This document shows positions 54,650 to 63,271 of a stretch of DNA of 64,000 nt, piece by piece. The DNA is from Flavobacterium sp. SUN052 (GTDB lineage Bacteria; Bacteroidota; Bacteroidia; Flavobacteriales; Flavobacteriaceae). The stretch lies in assembly GCF_028867935.1 (NCBI RefSeq), contig NZ_JAPQNS010000013.1:172767-236766 (forward strand), read 5' to 3'. Positions within the stretch are counted from its first letter, which is position 1. Every line of letters starts with the position of its first letter. The notes under the pieces are model-generated. The model did no database searches. It had not been told where the DNA came from and saw only the letters and a program-made list of their open reading frames with translations. A program made the translations under genes and the position numbers.

Positions 54650-55019
54650 GTGAGCATGGAAACACTCTGCGGGCTGTTTGGGGTAAGCCGTCAGGCTTGG
54701 TATGAAAAGCAGAAACGATCGCAAAAAGCGGACCTTACTGGTGCTATGGTGTTGGCCGAAGTACGCCGGTTGCGCCTTGACTTGCCTTCGGTTGGGGCAG
54801 AAATCCTGCATCACCAAATGACTGACTTTCGTCAGCAGCATGGGATTAAATTGGGGCGGGACAAGTTTACTAAACTACTCAGAGATAATGGATTACTGAT
54901 AAGAAAAAGAACTCGGCGAGCAAGGACTACCTGGTCAGATCACCCCTTCCGCAAGTATCCTAACCTGGTGAAAGGCAAGAAAGTAGACGCCCCCAATCAG
55001 CAATGGGTCAGCGATATCA
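54650..55019 (+). pseudogene. IS3-type transposase OrfB, 5' part, interrupted by a group II intron
   Basis: The frame encodes METLCGLFGVSRQAWYEKQKR, a region ending NGLLIRKRTRRARTTWS, and NQQWVSDIS, which is the start of the DDE catalytic domain (WxxDI). Immediately after it a group II intron begins with GTGCGCC. The expected continuation of the DDE domain was not found after the intron's 3' end, so the right half of OrfB seems deleted or rearranged. The transposase is therefore non-functional. Confidence 0.8.
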
Positions 55020-55626
55020 GTGCGCCATGAAGACGCAGTTTTTTTTCTCTCTAAAGACTGTGTCGGCTGATTGTTGACCGGCAGTTGTAGTACTGCCCTA
55101 TCTAACAAGGGAAGTTAGATAGAAGGGGGCTGCAAAGCTCGCTGGGTGCTGCCAAGCGGGTGCCATAAGCAGAGCAGCCTGAACTGTACCGGAGACAGGC
55201 CATTTCCTGTCGGCCGGGCTACCACCGAATCGATGATGAGACAACGAAGCATGCGTAGGAAGCCTCTGTACTTACTGACCAACCCTCATTTTCAGAACTG
55301 GCTGAGAGGGAAGCTGTGGCCTGGGCGGATCGGTCTTTATGTTGCTGATCCCAGAATGAGTCTAACTTATTCGATGATGGAGCTTCCCCCTAGCCATCAT
55401 CCCGTACCACCAGGGGTAGAGCATGCCATCTAAGGATTCACAGGTTAACAATCGGAACATGGGAACTGGGGGTGACTCGCCTGTCAGGAAAACAGGCTAT
55501 CGACAGCGACTCGGGAAGGGTCATTCTCAGGGCGGAGTCCGCGTAGTAGTCCGAGAACGGGAAAGCCGTTCACATGGCGAAGGCGGGCAGGGAATCGATA
55601 CGCTTTCAAAGCCGGAGAAGCGAGCC

Positions 55627-56359
55627 ATGGACTTGGCTCACCAGGCAGATTATGCCTGGGTACTCAGCGTGCAACGAAAATTGTATCAATGGAGTCAGAA
55701 ACATCCCACCGAAGCGTATCGGGAGTTATGGAACTGGTTAACAGATCTGCGTAACTTACGAGAAGCCTGGCGTCACGTAGCCCAAAATAAGGGCAAACGC
55801 ACACCAGGAATCGATGGGATGACCGTCGGAAGCATTCGCCAGCGCATGGGCGAAGCCCCCTTCTTAGCAACTCTTCAGCAGCAGCTACGGACTGGATCGT
55901 ATAAACCCAGTCCCTGCCGCCGAAAGTTGATTCCTAAGGCGGGCAAACCAGGGCAATTCCGTCCACTGGGCATTCCGACGATTGCAGATCGGGTGGTACA
56001 AAGTGCCATCAAACAAGTACTGGAACCCATTCTGGAAGCGCGCTTCTGGCATGTCTCCTACGGCTTTCGGCCGGGAAAAGGCTGTCATGGGGCGTTGGAG
56101 CATATTCGCATGAGTATGCGTCCTCGAAAGGTGAATAAACAGGACAATAAACGCCATGAGATGCCCTATCAATGGGTCATCGAAGGCGATATTCAAGCCT
56201 GTTTTGATAATATCGACCATCACCAGTTGATGAATCGAATTCGGCAGCACTCGGCTGACCGACGGGTCAACCAGTTACTGGTTCAGTTTTTAAAAGCAGG
56301 CATTCTGTCAGAGGAACAATTTCTGCGAACCGATGCGGGTACTCCGCAAGGAGGGATTG
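55627..56359 (+). pseudogene. Intron 1 reverse transcriptase, 5' part
   Basis: From ATG 55627 (an open frame extends up to 55423) the protein shows RT domains 0-4: RTPGIDGMTV, RRKLIPKAGKPGQFRPLGIPTIADRVVQSAIKQVLEPI, YGFRPGKGCHGAL, IEGDIQACFDNIDH and GTPQGGI. The reading is cut right after GTPQGGI by the GTGCGC 5' end of intron 2. The following LLAN and YADD parts are found 2.4 kb away. After splicing of intron 2 the frame would read QGG-I-V-SPLLANI, as in intact relatives. Confidence 0.85.
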
Positions 56360-56968
56360 GTGCGCTGCGAAGCGCTTAGTGATAATACTCCTGAGGAGGG
56401 TAACAACCTCTGATAGGAGATGGCATTCCCCCCAGAATGCCAAGGCTGATCCGGCAGGTGATGGATAAGGAGCAAGAAATCATCTGAAGCCCGGAGAACA
56501 AGGGACAACCCGCTGGCACCCTGTTACAGCGATAGGTTCCAAGCCTGAGTTTGACTATGGTTACGCAAGAAACCCTTGTTTGAAGCGTCCTCACCTTGAA
56601 CGCACTACCAAAGGACAGGGATGGTGCGAGACAGTAGGTAGCCAGCTTTCGACGCAACTGGCGAAATGGTTCTTTACTCGACCAAACCGCGCTGGTTATA
56701 GGGGTATAAACCATCGGCTACTGTCGGGGATACTGGGGCTGTATCCTACGGGCGTAAAGAGGGGACCTAAGGTCAAACGAACCACGTATCACTAAGTGAA
56801 CGTAGGAAACGTCACGATCGGTCTGGAAAGACTGGGTTAGCTGCAACTGAGGTGGTTGTGACGTGGCAGAGTGGTCATAGTAGTCGGAGGATGGGAAAGC
56901 CATCCACAGGGCGAAGGACCGCAGTCATTGCAAGAGGAACGTTCGGGAACTAGAAAGAACTAAGACGT

Positions 56969-58642
56969 ATGTTCGATATTATCAAAACCCAACGAAGCCT
57001 CGCTCTAAAGGCAACGAATAACTCAACTCATCAGTTCGACCATTTGTATCGACTGATGTGTCGGGAGGAGTGGATACGCGCTGCTGTCGATCAGGTACTT
57101 TCTAACCAGGGTGCCCGAACGGCTGGAATCGATGGATTGACCAAGAAAGTTTTCGAGTCAACAACGGCCCGAACGACTTTTGTGCTGGAAGTACAGGAAG
57201 AACTGCGTCAAAAACGGTTCCAACCCCTTCCCGTAAAGCGGGTCAACATCCCTAAAGCAAACGGTAAGCTGCGCCCACTGGGCATTGCAACCCTTAAAGA
57301 CCGAGTCGTACAGCTGTTATTGAAAATGGTGTTAGAACCTATTTGGGAAAGTGACTTCCTGAACTGCTCCAATGGCTTTCGTCCAGGACGCAGGACCATG
57401 GATTGTATTGCCCTTTTGGACAGCTACATCAACAATCGCACTAAATACTACTGGGTTGTCGAGGGAGACATCAAAGGAGCCTTTGATAGTATTCAGCATG
57501 ATATACTACTCAACCTTTTGACACAACGGATTGCCGATCAACGGGTTCTTAATCTGATTGACCGCTTTCTGAAAGCGGGCGTAATGGAAGGTAGCCTCTT
57601 CAAAACCACTGACGTAGGCACACCCCAGGGCGGAATTTGTTCGCCCTTACTGGCAAACATCTATCTTCACCAACTCGATCTGTTTTGGTGGACTAAGTAC
57701 GGATGCCTCAATCGAAAGGAGAAAGAACGGCGTCGGACTCGACACCAGGGCAACTGTGCGCTCATTCGTTACGCGGATGATTGGCTGCTATTAACTAATG
57801 GCGGCAAATCGGAAGCGTACCGTCTCCGAGATGAAATCCAGACGTTCCTGCTGACGGAACTAAAGCTGGAACTGTCCGTTGAAAAGTCGCATATCACTCA
57901 CGTGAACAACGGCTTCGACTTTCTGGGCTTTCACATTCGACGCTATACCAGTCAGAATGATCGACCCAAGTTGTTGGTTACTCCAGCGGATAAAGTTGTC
58001 ACCCGACTGAAAGCCAAAATCAAGGAGATGACAGACCGGAAGTGGTTTCGGGACAGCCCCCTGCTAAAGTTCAGTGCGCTCAACGCGGTGCTACGAGGAT
58101 GGATGATGTACTTTCGCCACTGCAATGCCAAAGAAACAGCGAAAGATCTGGACTTCTGGGTCAATGAACGCGTGTTTATCTGGCTGCAGAAGCGGCATCG
58201 GCTTACGCCGACCCGGATCATCGACCTCTACAAACACCGTGAACATGACACACGGGACAACTGGGGCATTCGTAATGGAGAAGCGATGCTGTATCTATAT
58301 CGAATGAGTGACCAACCGATCACCAAGTATCGGTCACGGCATCCGGCCAACCCTTACCTGGAAAGTGAATGGGTAACAACCCTGGTGATGGACAAAGCAC
58401 CACAAACCGACAATGTCTGGCGGGGTAATGCTGACAACGGTGCGTGGCGCGAACTGAAAGAGGAAATTAAGGCGGAACGCGGTGCGTATTGCGCCCTGTG
58501 TGGCAGTCAGGAAACTCTAGATCTGCATCACCTCCAGGCTCGTCGCCAAGGAGGCAAAGATGTCAAAGAGAATCTGCAATTGCTCTGCCGAAGCTGTCAT
58601 GGGAAAACAGCGACCTTTGGAGATCACAGCCGACTGCAATGA
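56969..58642 (+). CDS. ltrA: Group II intron reverse transcriptase/maturase with HNH domain
   Basis: This intact 557-residue protein has RT motifs TAGIDGLTK, PKANGKLRPLGIATLKDRVVQ, NGFRPGRRTMDC, VEGDIKGAFDSI, GTPQGGICSPLLANIYL and the catalytic RYADDWLLL. A maturase (X) domain includes LKFSALNAVLRGWMMYFRH. A C-terminal HNH endonuclease has CALCGS...LDLHHLQARRQGGKD...LLCRSCHGK. It assists splicing of intron 2 and its retrohoming by target-primed reverse transcription. It may also act on the related outer intron, though the two RTs are clearly different. The gene fills the intron's domain IV. Confidence 0.95.
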   Translation: MFDIIKTQRSLALKATNNSTHQFDHLYRLMCREEWIRAAVDQVLSNQGARTAGIDGLTKKVFESTTARTTFVLEVQEELRQKRFQPLPVKRVNIPKANGKLRPLGIATLKDRVVQLLLKMVLEPIWESDFLNCSNGFRPGRRTMDCIALLDSYINNRTKYYWVVEGDIKGAFDSIQHDILLNLLTQRIADQRVLNLIDRFLKAGVMEGSLFKTTDVGTPQGGICSPLLANIYLHQLDLFWWTKYGCLNRKEKERRRTRHQGNCALIRYADDWLLLTNGGKSEAYRLRDEIQTFLLTELKLELSVEKSHITHVNNGFDFLGFHIRRYTSQNDRPKLLVTPADKVVTRLKAKIKEMTDRKWFRDSPLLKFSALNAVLRGWMMYFRHCNAKETAKDLDFWVNERVFIWLQKRHRLTPTRIIDLYKHREHDTRDNWGIRNGEAMLYLYRMSDQPITKYRSRHPANPYLESEWVTTLVMDKAPQTDNVWRGNADNGAWRELKEEIKAERGAYCALCGSQETLDLHHLQARRQGGKDVKENLQLLCRSCHGKTATFGDHSRLQ

Positions 58643-58646
58643 GGGA

Positions 58647-58680
58647 AAGCGAAGTGACGGGAAACTGTCACGCTTCGTTT
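58647..58680 (+). ncRNA. Domain V of group II intron 2
   Basis: The 34-nt hairpin AAGCGAAGTGACGG-GAAA-CTGTCACGCTTCGTTT has the shape of domain V, the catalytic core. It follows the RT stop codon by 4 bases, as expected. Confidence 0.8.
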
Positions 58681-58744
58681 GGAGAGAGGGATGGAGAAAC
58701 ACACAGGTTGATAGACTTGGAGGTGCGCTCTGTCCCTACTCTAT

Positions 58745-59785
58745 TTTCGCCTTTATTGGCGAACATAGCCCTACATGGTATGGAGGAATACGTTCGAAAG
58801 ACTTACCCCAAAGGAGAAGTCCGACAGAATAGGAAACGAATAAGACAAATTAGTACGGCACAATTCATCCGTTACGCCGATGACTTTGTGGTGCTACATG
58901 AAGACTTATCGGTTATTCAGGACTGCCAGAAAGGGATAGAAGCTTGGTTAACAGACATGGGACTGGAGTTGAAGCCCAGTAAGACACGAATTACACACAC
59001 CCTTCACCAGCATGAAGGCTGCCGTAGTGGCGGACCGGTAGGCTTTGACTTTCTAGGGTTTACCGTTCGGCAACACCCAATCGGGCGATACCAAAGTGGC
59101 AAGAACTCGAAAAAAACTACCACTGGGCTTCAAAACTCTCATCACACCTAGCGAAACAGGAATGCAACGACATCGACAAAAGTTAAAGAAAATCATCCAG
59201 GTTCATCGGTCTTCTACTCAGGAAATTCTTATTGATGAACTGAACCCGATTATTCGGGGATGGTCGAACTACTATGCCACTGTTGCCAGCAAACACCACT
59301 TCGCCAAACTAGGCCACTGGCTCTATATCGCTCTGCGAAGCTGGGCTTTACAACGCCACTCGAATAAACCTATTCGCTGGGTCATCCGAAAATATTGGCT
59401 CATTGACAAAGGCGAGGGATGGCGCTTTGGCTCGCATACCGAAAACAGGGTCAGCCGACTAGGCCAGCATACGGACAAGGCAATTAAACGCCATCTTAAA
59501 GTGAAAGGGAATCGAAGTCCGTATGATGGGGACTGGGTCTATTGGAGTACCCGCATGGGTAAACATCCACAAACCAACCAGCGAGTAGCTCAACTACTCA
59601 AACGGCAGGAAGGTCGATGTCCCCACTGCCAGCTGTTCTTTACAAGTGAAGACGTTATGGAGGTTGACCATATCACCCCGCGCTCAAAGGGAGGTAAGGA
59701 CGAGTATGCAAATCTCCAACTACTTCACCGTCATTGCCACGACACGAAAACCGCACTGGATCACAAAGCGGGGAGGTATGTATGA
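58745..59785 (+). pseudogene. Intron 1 reverse transcriptase, 3' part, frameshifted
   Basis: The RT of intron 1 resumes with SPLLANIALHGMEEYV, then the catalytic FIRYADDFVVLHED and FDFLGFTVRQHPIGRYQSG. A frame change follows at an A7 run (59110-59116). Removing one A joins it to KLPLGFKTLITPSETGMQRH, the maturase region NPIIRGWSNYYATVASK, and an HNH domain (CPHCQLFFTSEDVMEVDHITPRSKGGKDEYANLQLLHRHCHD). The outer intron's protein is thus split by intron 2 and frameshifted, so it is unlikely to be made. Confidence 0.85.
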
Positions 59786-59804
59786 CAGACACCATTTCAT
59801 TGAG

Positions 59805-59838
59805 GAGCCGTGTGACGGAAAACTGTCAAGCACGGTTT
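59805..59838 (+). ncRNA. Domain V of group II intron 1
   Basis: The hairpin starts GAGCCGTGTGACGG and closes CTGTCAAGCACGGTT, a classic domain V. It comes just after the HNH part of the RT gene. Confidence 0.8.
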
Positions 59839-60010
59839 TGAAGACCGGCGGGGTCGGTGACGACCTCGCCGAGTTTAATCAACCGAAGCTGACCAACGAA
59901 CCTAAAGTTGCCTTGTGTATATCGTCAACCAAAAGTGGACAGTTGCGGGTGAAAAGAGAAGAGAGGGTTTTAGCCGATCTATAAGTGACCTGATTTGGTT
60001 TATACGGGCT

Positions 60011-60052
60011 GGTGTAACAATCCAGCAACGACCGTTCCAGGTTTGTTACCCC
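60011..60052. repeat. 44-bp-type dyad site, inverted copy of the 20706 site (copy 2)
   Basis: The same architecture as at 20706: outer arms GGTGTAACA and TGTTACCCC, inner arms GCAACG and CGTTCC, and a 2-bp centre AC. Bases 60027-60052 equal 20707-20732 in inverse orientation. The other half has five differences over its length. Confidence 0.75.
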
Positions 60053-60108
60053 GTCTTATTGGGGGGTGACCCACATTCATACGAAATGTTCTATCTGGCT
60101 ACTTCTAA

Positions 60109-60402
60109 GGGTTCATTTGCAGTTTCGTACAAAATCCGTCACTTGACCAATGTGGAAGGCTGTATAAGAAATAGACAGACTTAATTACTTCATACTAAGT
60201 AGGCTATACATCTAACTGACAGCTTATTACCTTTTTAGTACTCGGAATAACTCAAAGAGTAGGGGCAGAAAGTAATTTTCACTAATCCTACTTTTTTTGG
60301 GTCGTAGAAACTACTTTATTATATAAATCTCCTGATAATCAGGGTGTTTCAAGCCTAGTGCTATCCAAGTGACGTATTCTGTACGAAACTGCAAATGCAC
60401 CC
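60109..60402. mobile_element. 294-bp miniature inverted-repeat element, possibly Tn3-derived
   Basis: Inverted repeats of 37 bp at 60109-60145 and 60366-60402 differ at only 3 positions and start GGGT[T/G]CATTTGCAG. Between them are about 220 AT-rich bases with no gene. Size, IR length and the GGG-led ends resemble TIME-type miniature relatives of Tn3 transposons. No 5-bp target duplication was found. Confidence 0.6.
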
Positions 60403-60629
60403 GACTTTTACCAAACAAAACCCTTTTGGGAGCGAGAGGGAACGAAAGGGCATAAATGCCCGAAAACGCCGGAATCTTCCATCGAGGTCACTTCAGAGAT
60501 TACAGCGAGACATAGGATTAGGGGAATGCCAGATTGGGCGCAAACCCTGCCCACAGCTCGTCCGTTTTGACCACAAGTGCCAAATCGTATTCTGTTCTCG
60601 GCAATGCACCCCTATGTGTGTGAATTATT

Positions 60630-60680
60630 TGTGTATATACGCACACATAATATTTCTATTTGTGTATATTTGCACACAAA
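60630..60680 (+). promoter_or_regulatory. Paired palindromic operators overlapping a promoter
   Basis: TGTGTATATACGCACACA (60630-60647) and TGTGTATATTTGCACACA (60661-60678) are two similar palindromic sites 31 bp apart, close to three helical turns. The second contains the -7 element TATATTTG (60665-60672), 14 bases before the ATG at 60687. A repressor bound there would block transcription. The downstream HTH-like protein is the obvious candidate. Confidence 0.6.
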
Positions 60681-60686
60681 TAAAAT

Positions 60687-61232
60687 ATGAAGCAAATGAT
60701 TTTAGAGAAAGAGTTAGTCAGGAAGGAATCAGCGGCTATTTTTCGTTTCTTCGATTATACCCGATCCCGTGTTATGTCCGTATCAGCTATTGAGCAGTTG
60801 GCCGAAATACCAAAAAATACGTTGCTCAACCTATTGAAAGCTAACCGAGACATTCCGGCCAATCATATTATCAGTTTGGTCCGTGTTTTAGAAGACTTTG
60901 GTTATGAAGCCCAATGGGATTGGAATTGGATTACTTCGCAGCATAATCTCAACCGATTGACAACCGATCAGGAAGAAGGAGCTGGGCAAGCAGGTATCTA
61001 TTTTTACTTCAACTACCCTAACCGAAAGGTGACTCTTCACAGGGGTAAATGTTCCTTTTGCAATGGGGGAGAAGGGTTACAGGAAAATATACACGGCGAG
61101 GGTAACGGAGGGTGGCGCGGAAAATTTGCCAACTACCAGGGCGCAGCGGCCGAGGCTCAAGTAATTGCCCAAGAGATAGGCGTAGAACTCACAAACTGCA
61201 AGAGATGTAAGCCGCAGAATTACCAAGGCTAA
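60687..61232 (+). CDS. Hypothetical protein with HTH-like N-terminus and CxxC pairs
   Basis: This 181-residue protein has an N-terminal helical part (SVSAIEQLAEIPKNTLLNLLKANRDIPANHIISLVRVLEDFGY) that reads like a Cro/XRE-type helix-turn-helix. The C-terminal part contains KCSFCNGGEG and CKRCKP, a CxxC...CxxC set that may bind zinc. Between them NGGWRGKFANYQGAAAEAQVIAQEIG looks like a small conserved module. The family name is unknown to me. Paired palindromes over its promoter suggest that it, or a partner, represses its own transcription. A strong hairpin follows 11 bases after the stop. Confidence 0.7.
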   Translation: MKQMILEKELVRKESAAIFRFFDYTRSRVMSVSAIEQLAEIPKNTLLNLLKANRDIPANHIISLVRVLEDFGYEAQWDWNWITSQHNLNRLTTDQEEGAGQAGIYFYFNYPNRKVTLHRGKCSFCNGGEGLQENIHGEGNGGWRGKFANYQGAAAEAQVIAQEIGVELTNCKRCKPQNYQG

Positions 61233-61243
61233 ATGAGTAAAGT

Positions 61244-61282
61244 ACAACGCCCGGCCACTGTTAGACAGTAGCCGGGCGTTGT
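61244..61282. terminator. Strong hairpin after the HTH-like gene
   Basis: A perfect 12-bp GC-rich stem (61244-61255 with 61271-61282), extended by CACTGT/ACAGTA pairing. There is little T run on the plus strand, so termination may be inefficient or Rho-assisted. Confidence 0.6.
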
Positions 61283-61334
61283 GATATTTCAAGAGGGGTT
61301 GTATAAGCTTTCTTATGTAATGAAAATAAACACA

Positions 61335-61367
61335 GAAAGCGGCATACCTGACAGGGTAGCCGCTTTC
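61335..61367. terminator. Bidirectional hairpin between convergent genes
   Basis: GAAAGCGGC and GCCGCTTTC pair perfectly around a 15-nt loop between convergent genes at 61232 and 61387. It probably ends one or both transcripts. Confidence 0.55.
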
Positions 61368-61386
61368 TTGCTAAAATACAATGGGG

Positions 61387-61650
61387 TTATTTATCAGATT
61401 GAAGTAACTGCCGGGCAGTTAGCAAAGCGATTATGAGATCATCCAACCGTGAAATTGGAATTGTAGGGCCTTGATGAGTTACACCGGGTGTCTCTGTTGC
61501 GATCCTAATCCCTGGCTCATTCTCCAGTGGCCACTTGTCGTTACCTGGTACGGCTGTTACCCTAAAATTTGTGGTTCCTTGCCCCTGCACTACGATTGTT
61601 GTCTTTCCTGCAATCTCTTTGATCTCCATGAAGAATTTGTTTTTATCCAA
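61387..61650 (-). CDS. Hypothetical small protein
   Basis: 87 residues with a strand-rich N-terminal half (EIAGKTTIVVQGQGTTNFRVTAVPGND) and a helical end (ISRLDDLIIALLTARQLLQ). There is no recognised family or catalytic motif. It converges on the HTH-like gene, with hairpins between. The start could also be the second methionine (MEIKEIAG). No promoter consensus was found in the 317 bases upstream. Confidence 0.55.
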   Translation of the reverse strand: MDKNKFFMEIKEIAGKTTIVVQGQGTTNFRVTAVPGNDKWPLENEPGIRIATETPGVTHQGPTIPISRLDDLIIALLTARQLLQSDK

Positions 61651-61967
61651 GAAATTAAGCGTTGGGTGTATTTAAAATAAGGTACATAAATTATCATGGG
61701 TTGGCTGTATCTTTTTTATCGGGGTTTAGGCTTGTAGGGGGTATTTCTTCCAACGGGGCAGTAGGGACGATTGAGCTGGTGGAGGGGGATTAATGCTCTC
61801 AACAGCCATAGCCTAAAAAGTATTTTCGATAAAATAGGCGATAAAACAACGACATATATTAGTCGCGATTTTCGAGGTTTTATTGTGCATGGTAACGCTG
61901 TTTGTTAGCCGTAATTTTGAACTGACAATAACGTCACACCTCAATTCAAAACCCCTTACCTAATCAC
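61651..61967. other. Intergenic stretch between divergent small genes
   Basis: 317 bases without a supported gene. It should contain the promoters of the flanking minus-strand and plus-strand small genes. No clear consensus element was found. Confidence 0.35.
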
Positions 61968-62189
61968 ATGGAATGGATTAAAACAACTGATAAACACCCC
62001 AAACCCGGAAGTTGGGTATTGGTAGCTTTTGACGAAAACAGAGTGTCTGTGGCTGAATTCAACTACACGCCAACGGTTCCCAAACAACCACTGTTTCGCG
62101 TCGTTATCCATATCGGCGGGCTAAACGATATTGACTCTTCAGTAATACCGGTTCGCTGGGCAGTCCTACCGAGCTACCCGGCAGTTTAG
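61968..62189 (+). CDS. DUF551-like small protein
   Basis: 73 residues: MEWIKTTDKHPKPGSWVLVAFDENRVSVAEFNY and IPVRWAVLPSYP. The pattern W....HPxPGxxVLV...........WxxLP is that of DUF551, a short domain frequent in phages and mobile elements with unknown role. A hairpin (62264-62290) follows. Although short, the family match supports a real gene. Confidence 0.65.
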   Translation: MEWIKTTDKHPKPGSWVLVAFDENRVSVAEFNYTPTVPKQPLFRVVIHIGGLNDIDSSVIPVRWAVLPSYPAV

Positions 62190-62533
62190 CCCAAACCATT
62201 TTTTAAGATTTAATGTAATTGCTCAGGTTTGCGAATAACTTTGTAACTATGCGTAATGAAAAAAGCCGCCATTCTGTGAAGATAGCGGCTGCAAACGTTA
62301 CTCATACCCGGTTTTAATCATCGAAATATCGCTCAATAGCGATTCGAACGATGGTTATCGCCAGGTTTACCAGCGGATGGGTATGCTCTTTCCAAAACCT
62401 TGTGATCTTAGAGCACAAGTGTTTCCATCGACTCAGAAGTTTCATTTCTGTTCGTATTGGGGTTAGTGAAAAAATGAACCAGCATCAACCCGTCACATTG
62501 TAAGACTCTACCATTCCACTGGTGAGGTCTTTT

Positions 62534-62563
62534 GAAGAGCGACCTTCCGAGGGGTCGCTCTTC
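62534..62563 (+). terminator. Terminator-like hairpin in non-coding DNA
   Basis: GAAGAGCGACC (62534-62544) and GGTCGCTCTTC (62553-62563) pair perfectly, followed by TTGTTT. It has no gene directly before it, so it may end a long 3' leader or an unannotated small RNA. Confidence 0.55.
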
Positions 62564-63192
62564 TTGTTTCCGGGCAGATGTACTATTATTCACTACCTCT
62601 TTTAAATAGGTAGTAAATGACCTTGAAAAACCAAAGTAAAGAAAACAAATCGACTAGATTTGTAGTTATTCTACTGTTTAACTAGTTACTTACTCCCTGA
62701 AAACAAATATCGCTTACACAAAACGTGAACCTTCCGCGTTACATAGGGCAGCCGAAAAAGTACATAGTCTTTTTTCATTTCGGCCCCAAAGCTAAAATCC
62801 CACGAACCGGCTTTGGGGGCAACCCCTATGCCGCAACTTACTTAATCATTAAAAAATCGTCTCAACCAGGGTTATCATACCAATGATGTACTCCGGCTTG
62901 GAAAGCAACTTCTCTCAGAAGATGCTTTCGCTTTTTACTCGGTGTTGCATCACTGTAAAAATAGACCTTTTAGGTAGTGAACCGCAACGAGCCTGACAGT
63001 AAAACTTCCCTGTTTTTTTTATGAAAAATTGATACCGTCTAATACCTAAGTGCTTACAAAACGCGCTGTTTTTTTTGTATCAAAAATTTAATGTGGTAAA
63101 ATGTGATTGTACTTGTAAGTCTACGAACTATTCATATATAGTCAATTATATCAAAATCATGTAAGGCATTTACATTCTTTCTTGTAGCAAAA

Positions 63193-63222
63193 AAAGAACC
63201 GGCTCAACGTGGCCGGTTCTTT
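63193..63222 (-). terminator. Intrinsic terminator for the small membrane protein gene
   Basis: A perfect 11-bp stem (63193-63203 with 63212-63222) with 8-nt loop, followed on the reverse strand by a run of seven T. It is 49 bases past the stop at 63272. Confidence 0.8.
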
Positions 63223-63271
63223 GGGTAGAATTCCGTATAGATAGTATTAACCTTCCATGCAGTGTACCTAA

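Larger units (their letters stand above)
56360..58744 (+). mobile_element. Group II intron 2 (inner), inserted in the intron 1 RT gene
   Basis: The 5' end is GTGCGCTGCG at 56360 and the 3' end CTCTAT at 58744. Removing it joins ATT-G to TT-TCG and restores the codons I-V-S of the host RT, which fixes both boundaries. Domain V lies at 58647-58680. A domain VI stem pairs the region about 58684-58696 with about 58727-58742. It encodes an intact RT-maturase-HNH protein, so it may still be active. Confidence 0.85.
55020..59879 (+). mobile_element. Group II intron 1 (outer), carrying intron 2
   Basis: The 5' end GTGCGCC at 55020 matches the bacterial GUGYG consensus, within the IS3-type OrfB. A reverse transcriptase gene with maturase and HNH parts lies inside. 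Domain V is at 59805-59838 (GAGCCG...CGG-AAAA-CTG...CACGGTT). A domain VI stem forms from 59846-59855 and 59862-59871. The 3' end is put near 59879 (TTTAAT) but could be a few bases off. Without intron 2 it is about 2.47 kb. The RT is broken by intron 2 and by an extra A in an A7 run. Confidence 0.8.
62190..63271. other. 1.1-kb non-coding region with several hairpins
   Basis: No convincing protein gene is seen; a 61-codon minus-strand frame at 62408-62593 has no support. Hairpins lie at 62264-62290 and 62534-62563, and a terminator at 63193-63222. The 62600-63180 part is AT-rich. A small RNA is possible but not identified. Confidence 0.4.

Noticed and set aside
59915..60184. 89-codon frame after the outer intron
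   Set aside because: It runs across the dyad site and into the miniature element, and does not resemble the missing OrfB part.
60395..60793. 132-codon plus-strand frame
   Set aside because: It starts inside the inverted repeat of the miniature element and overlaps the operators and start of the better-supported HTH-like gene.
62408..62593. 61-codon minus-strand frame
   Set aside because: It is built around a perfect terminator-like hairpin and has no recognisable protein features.
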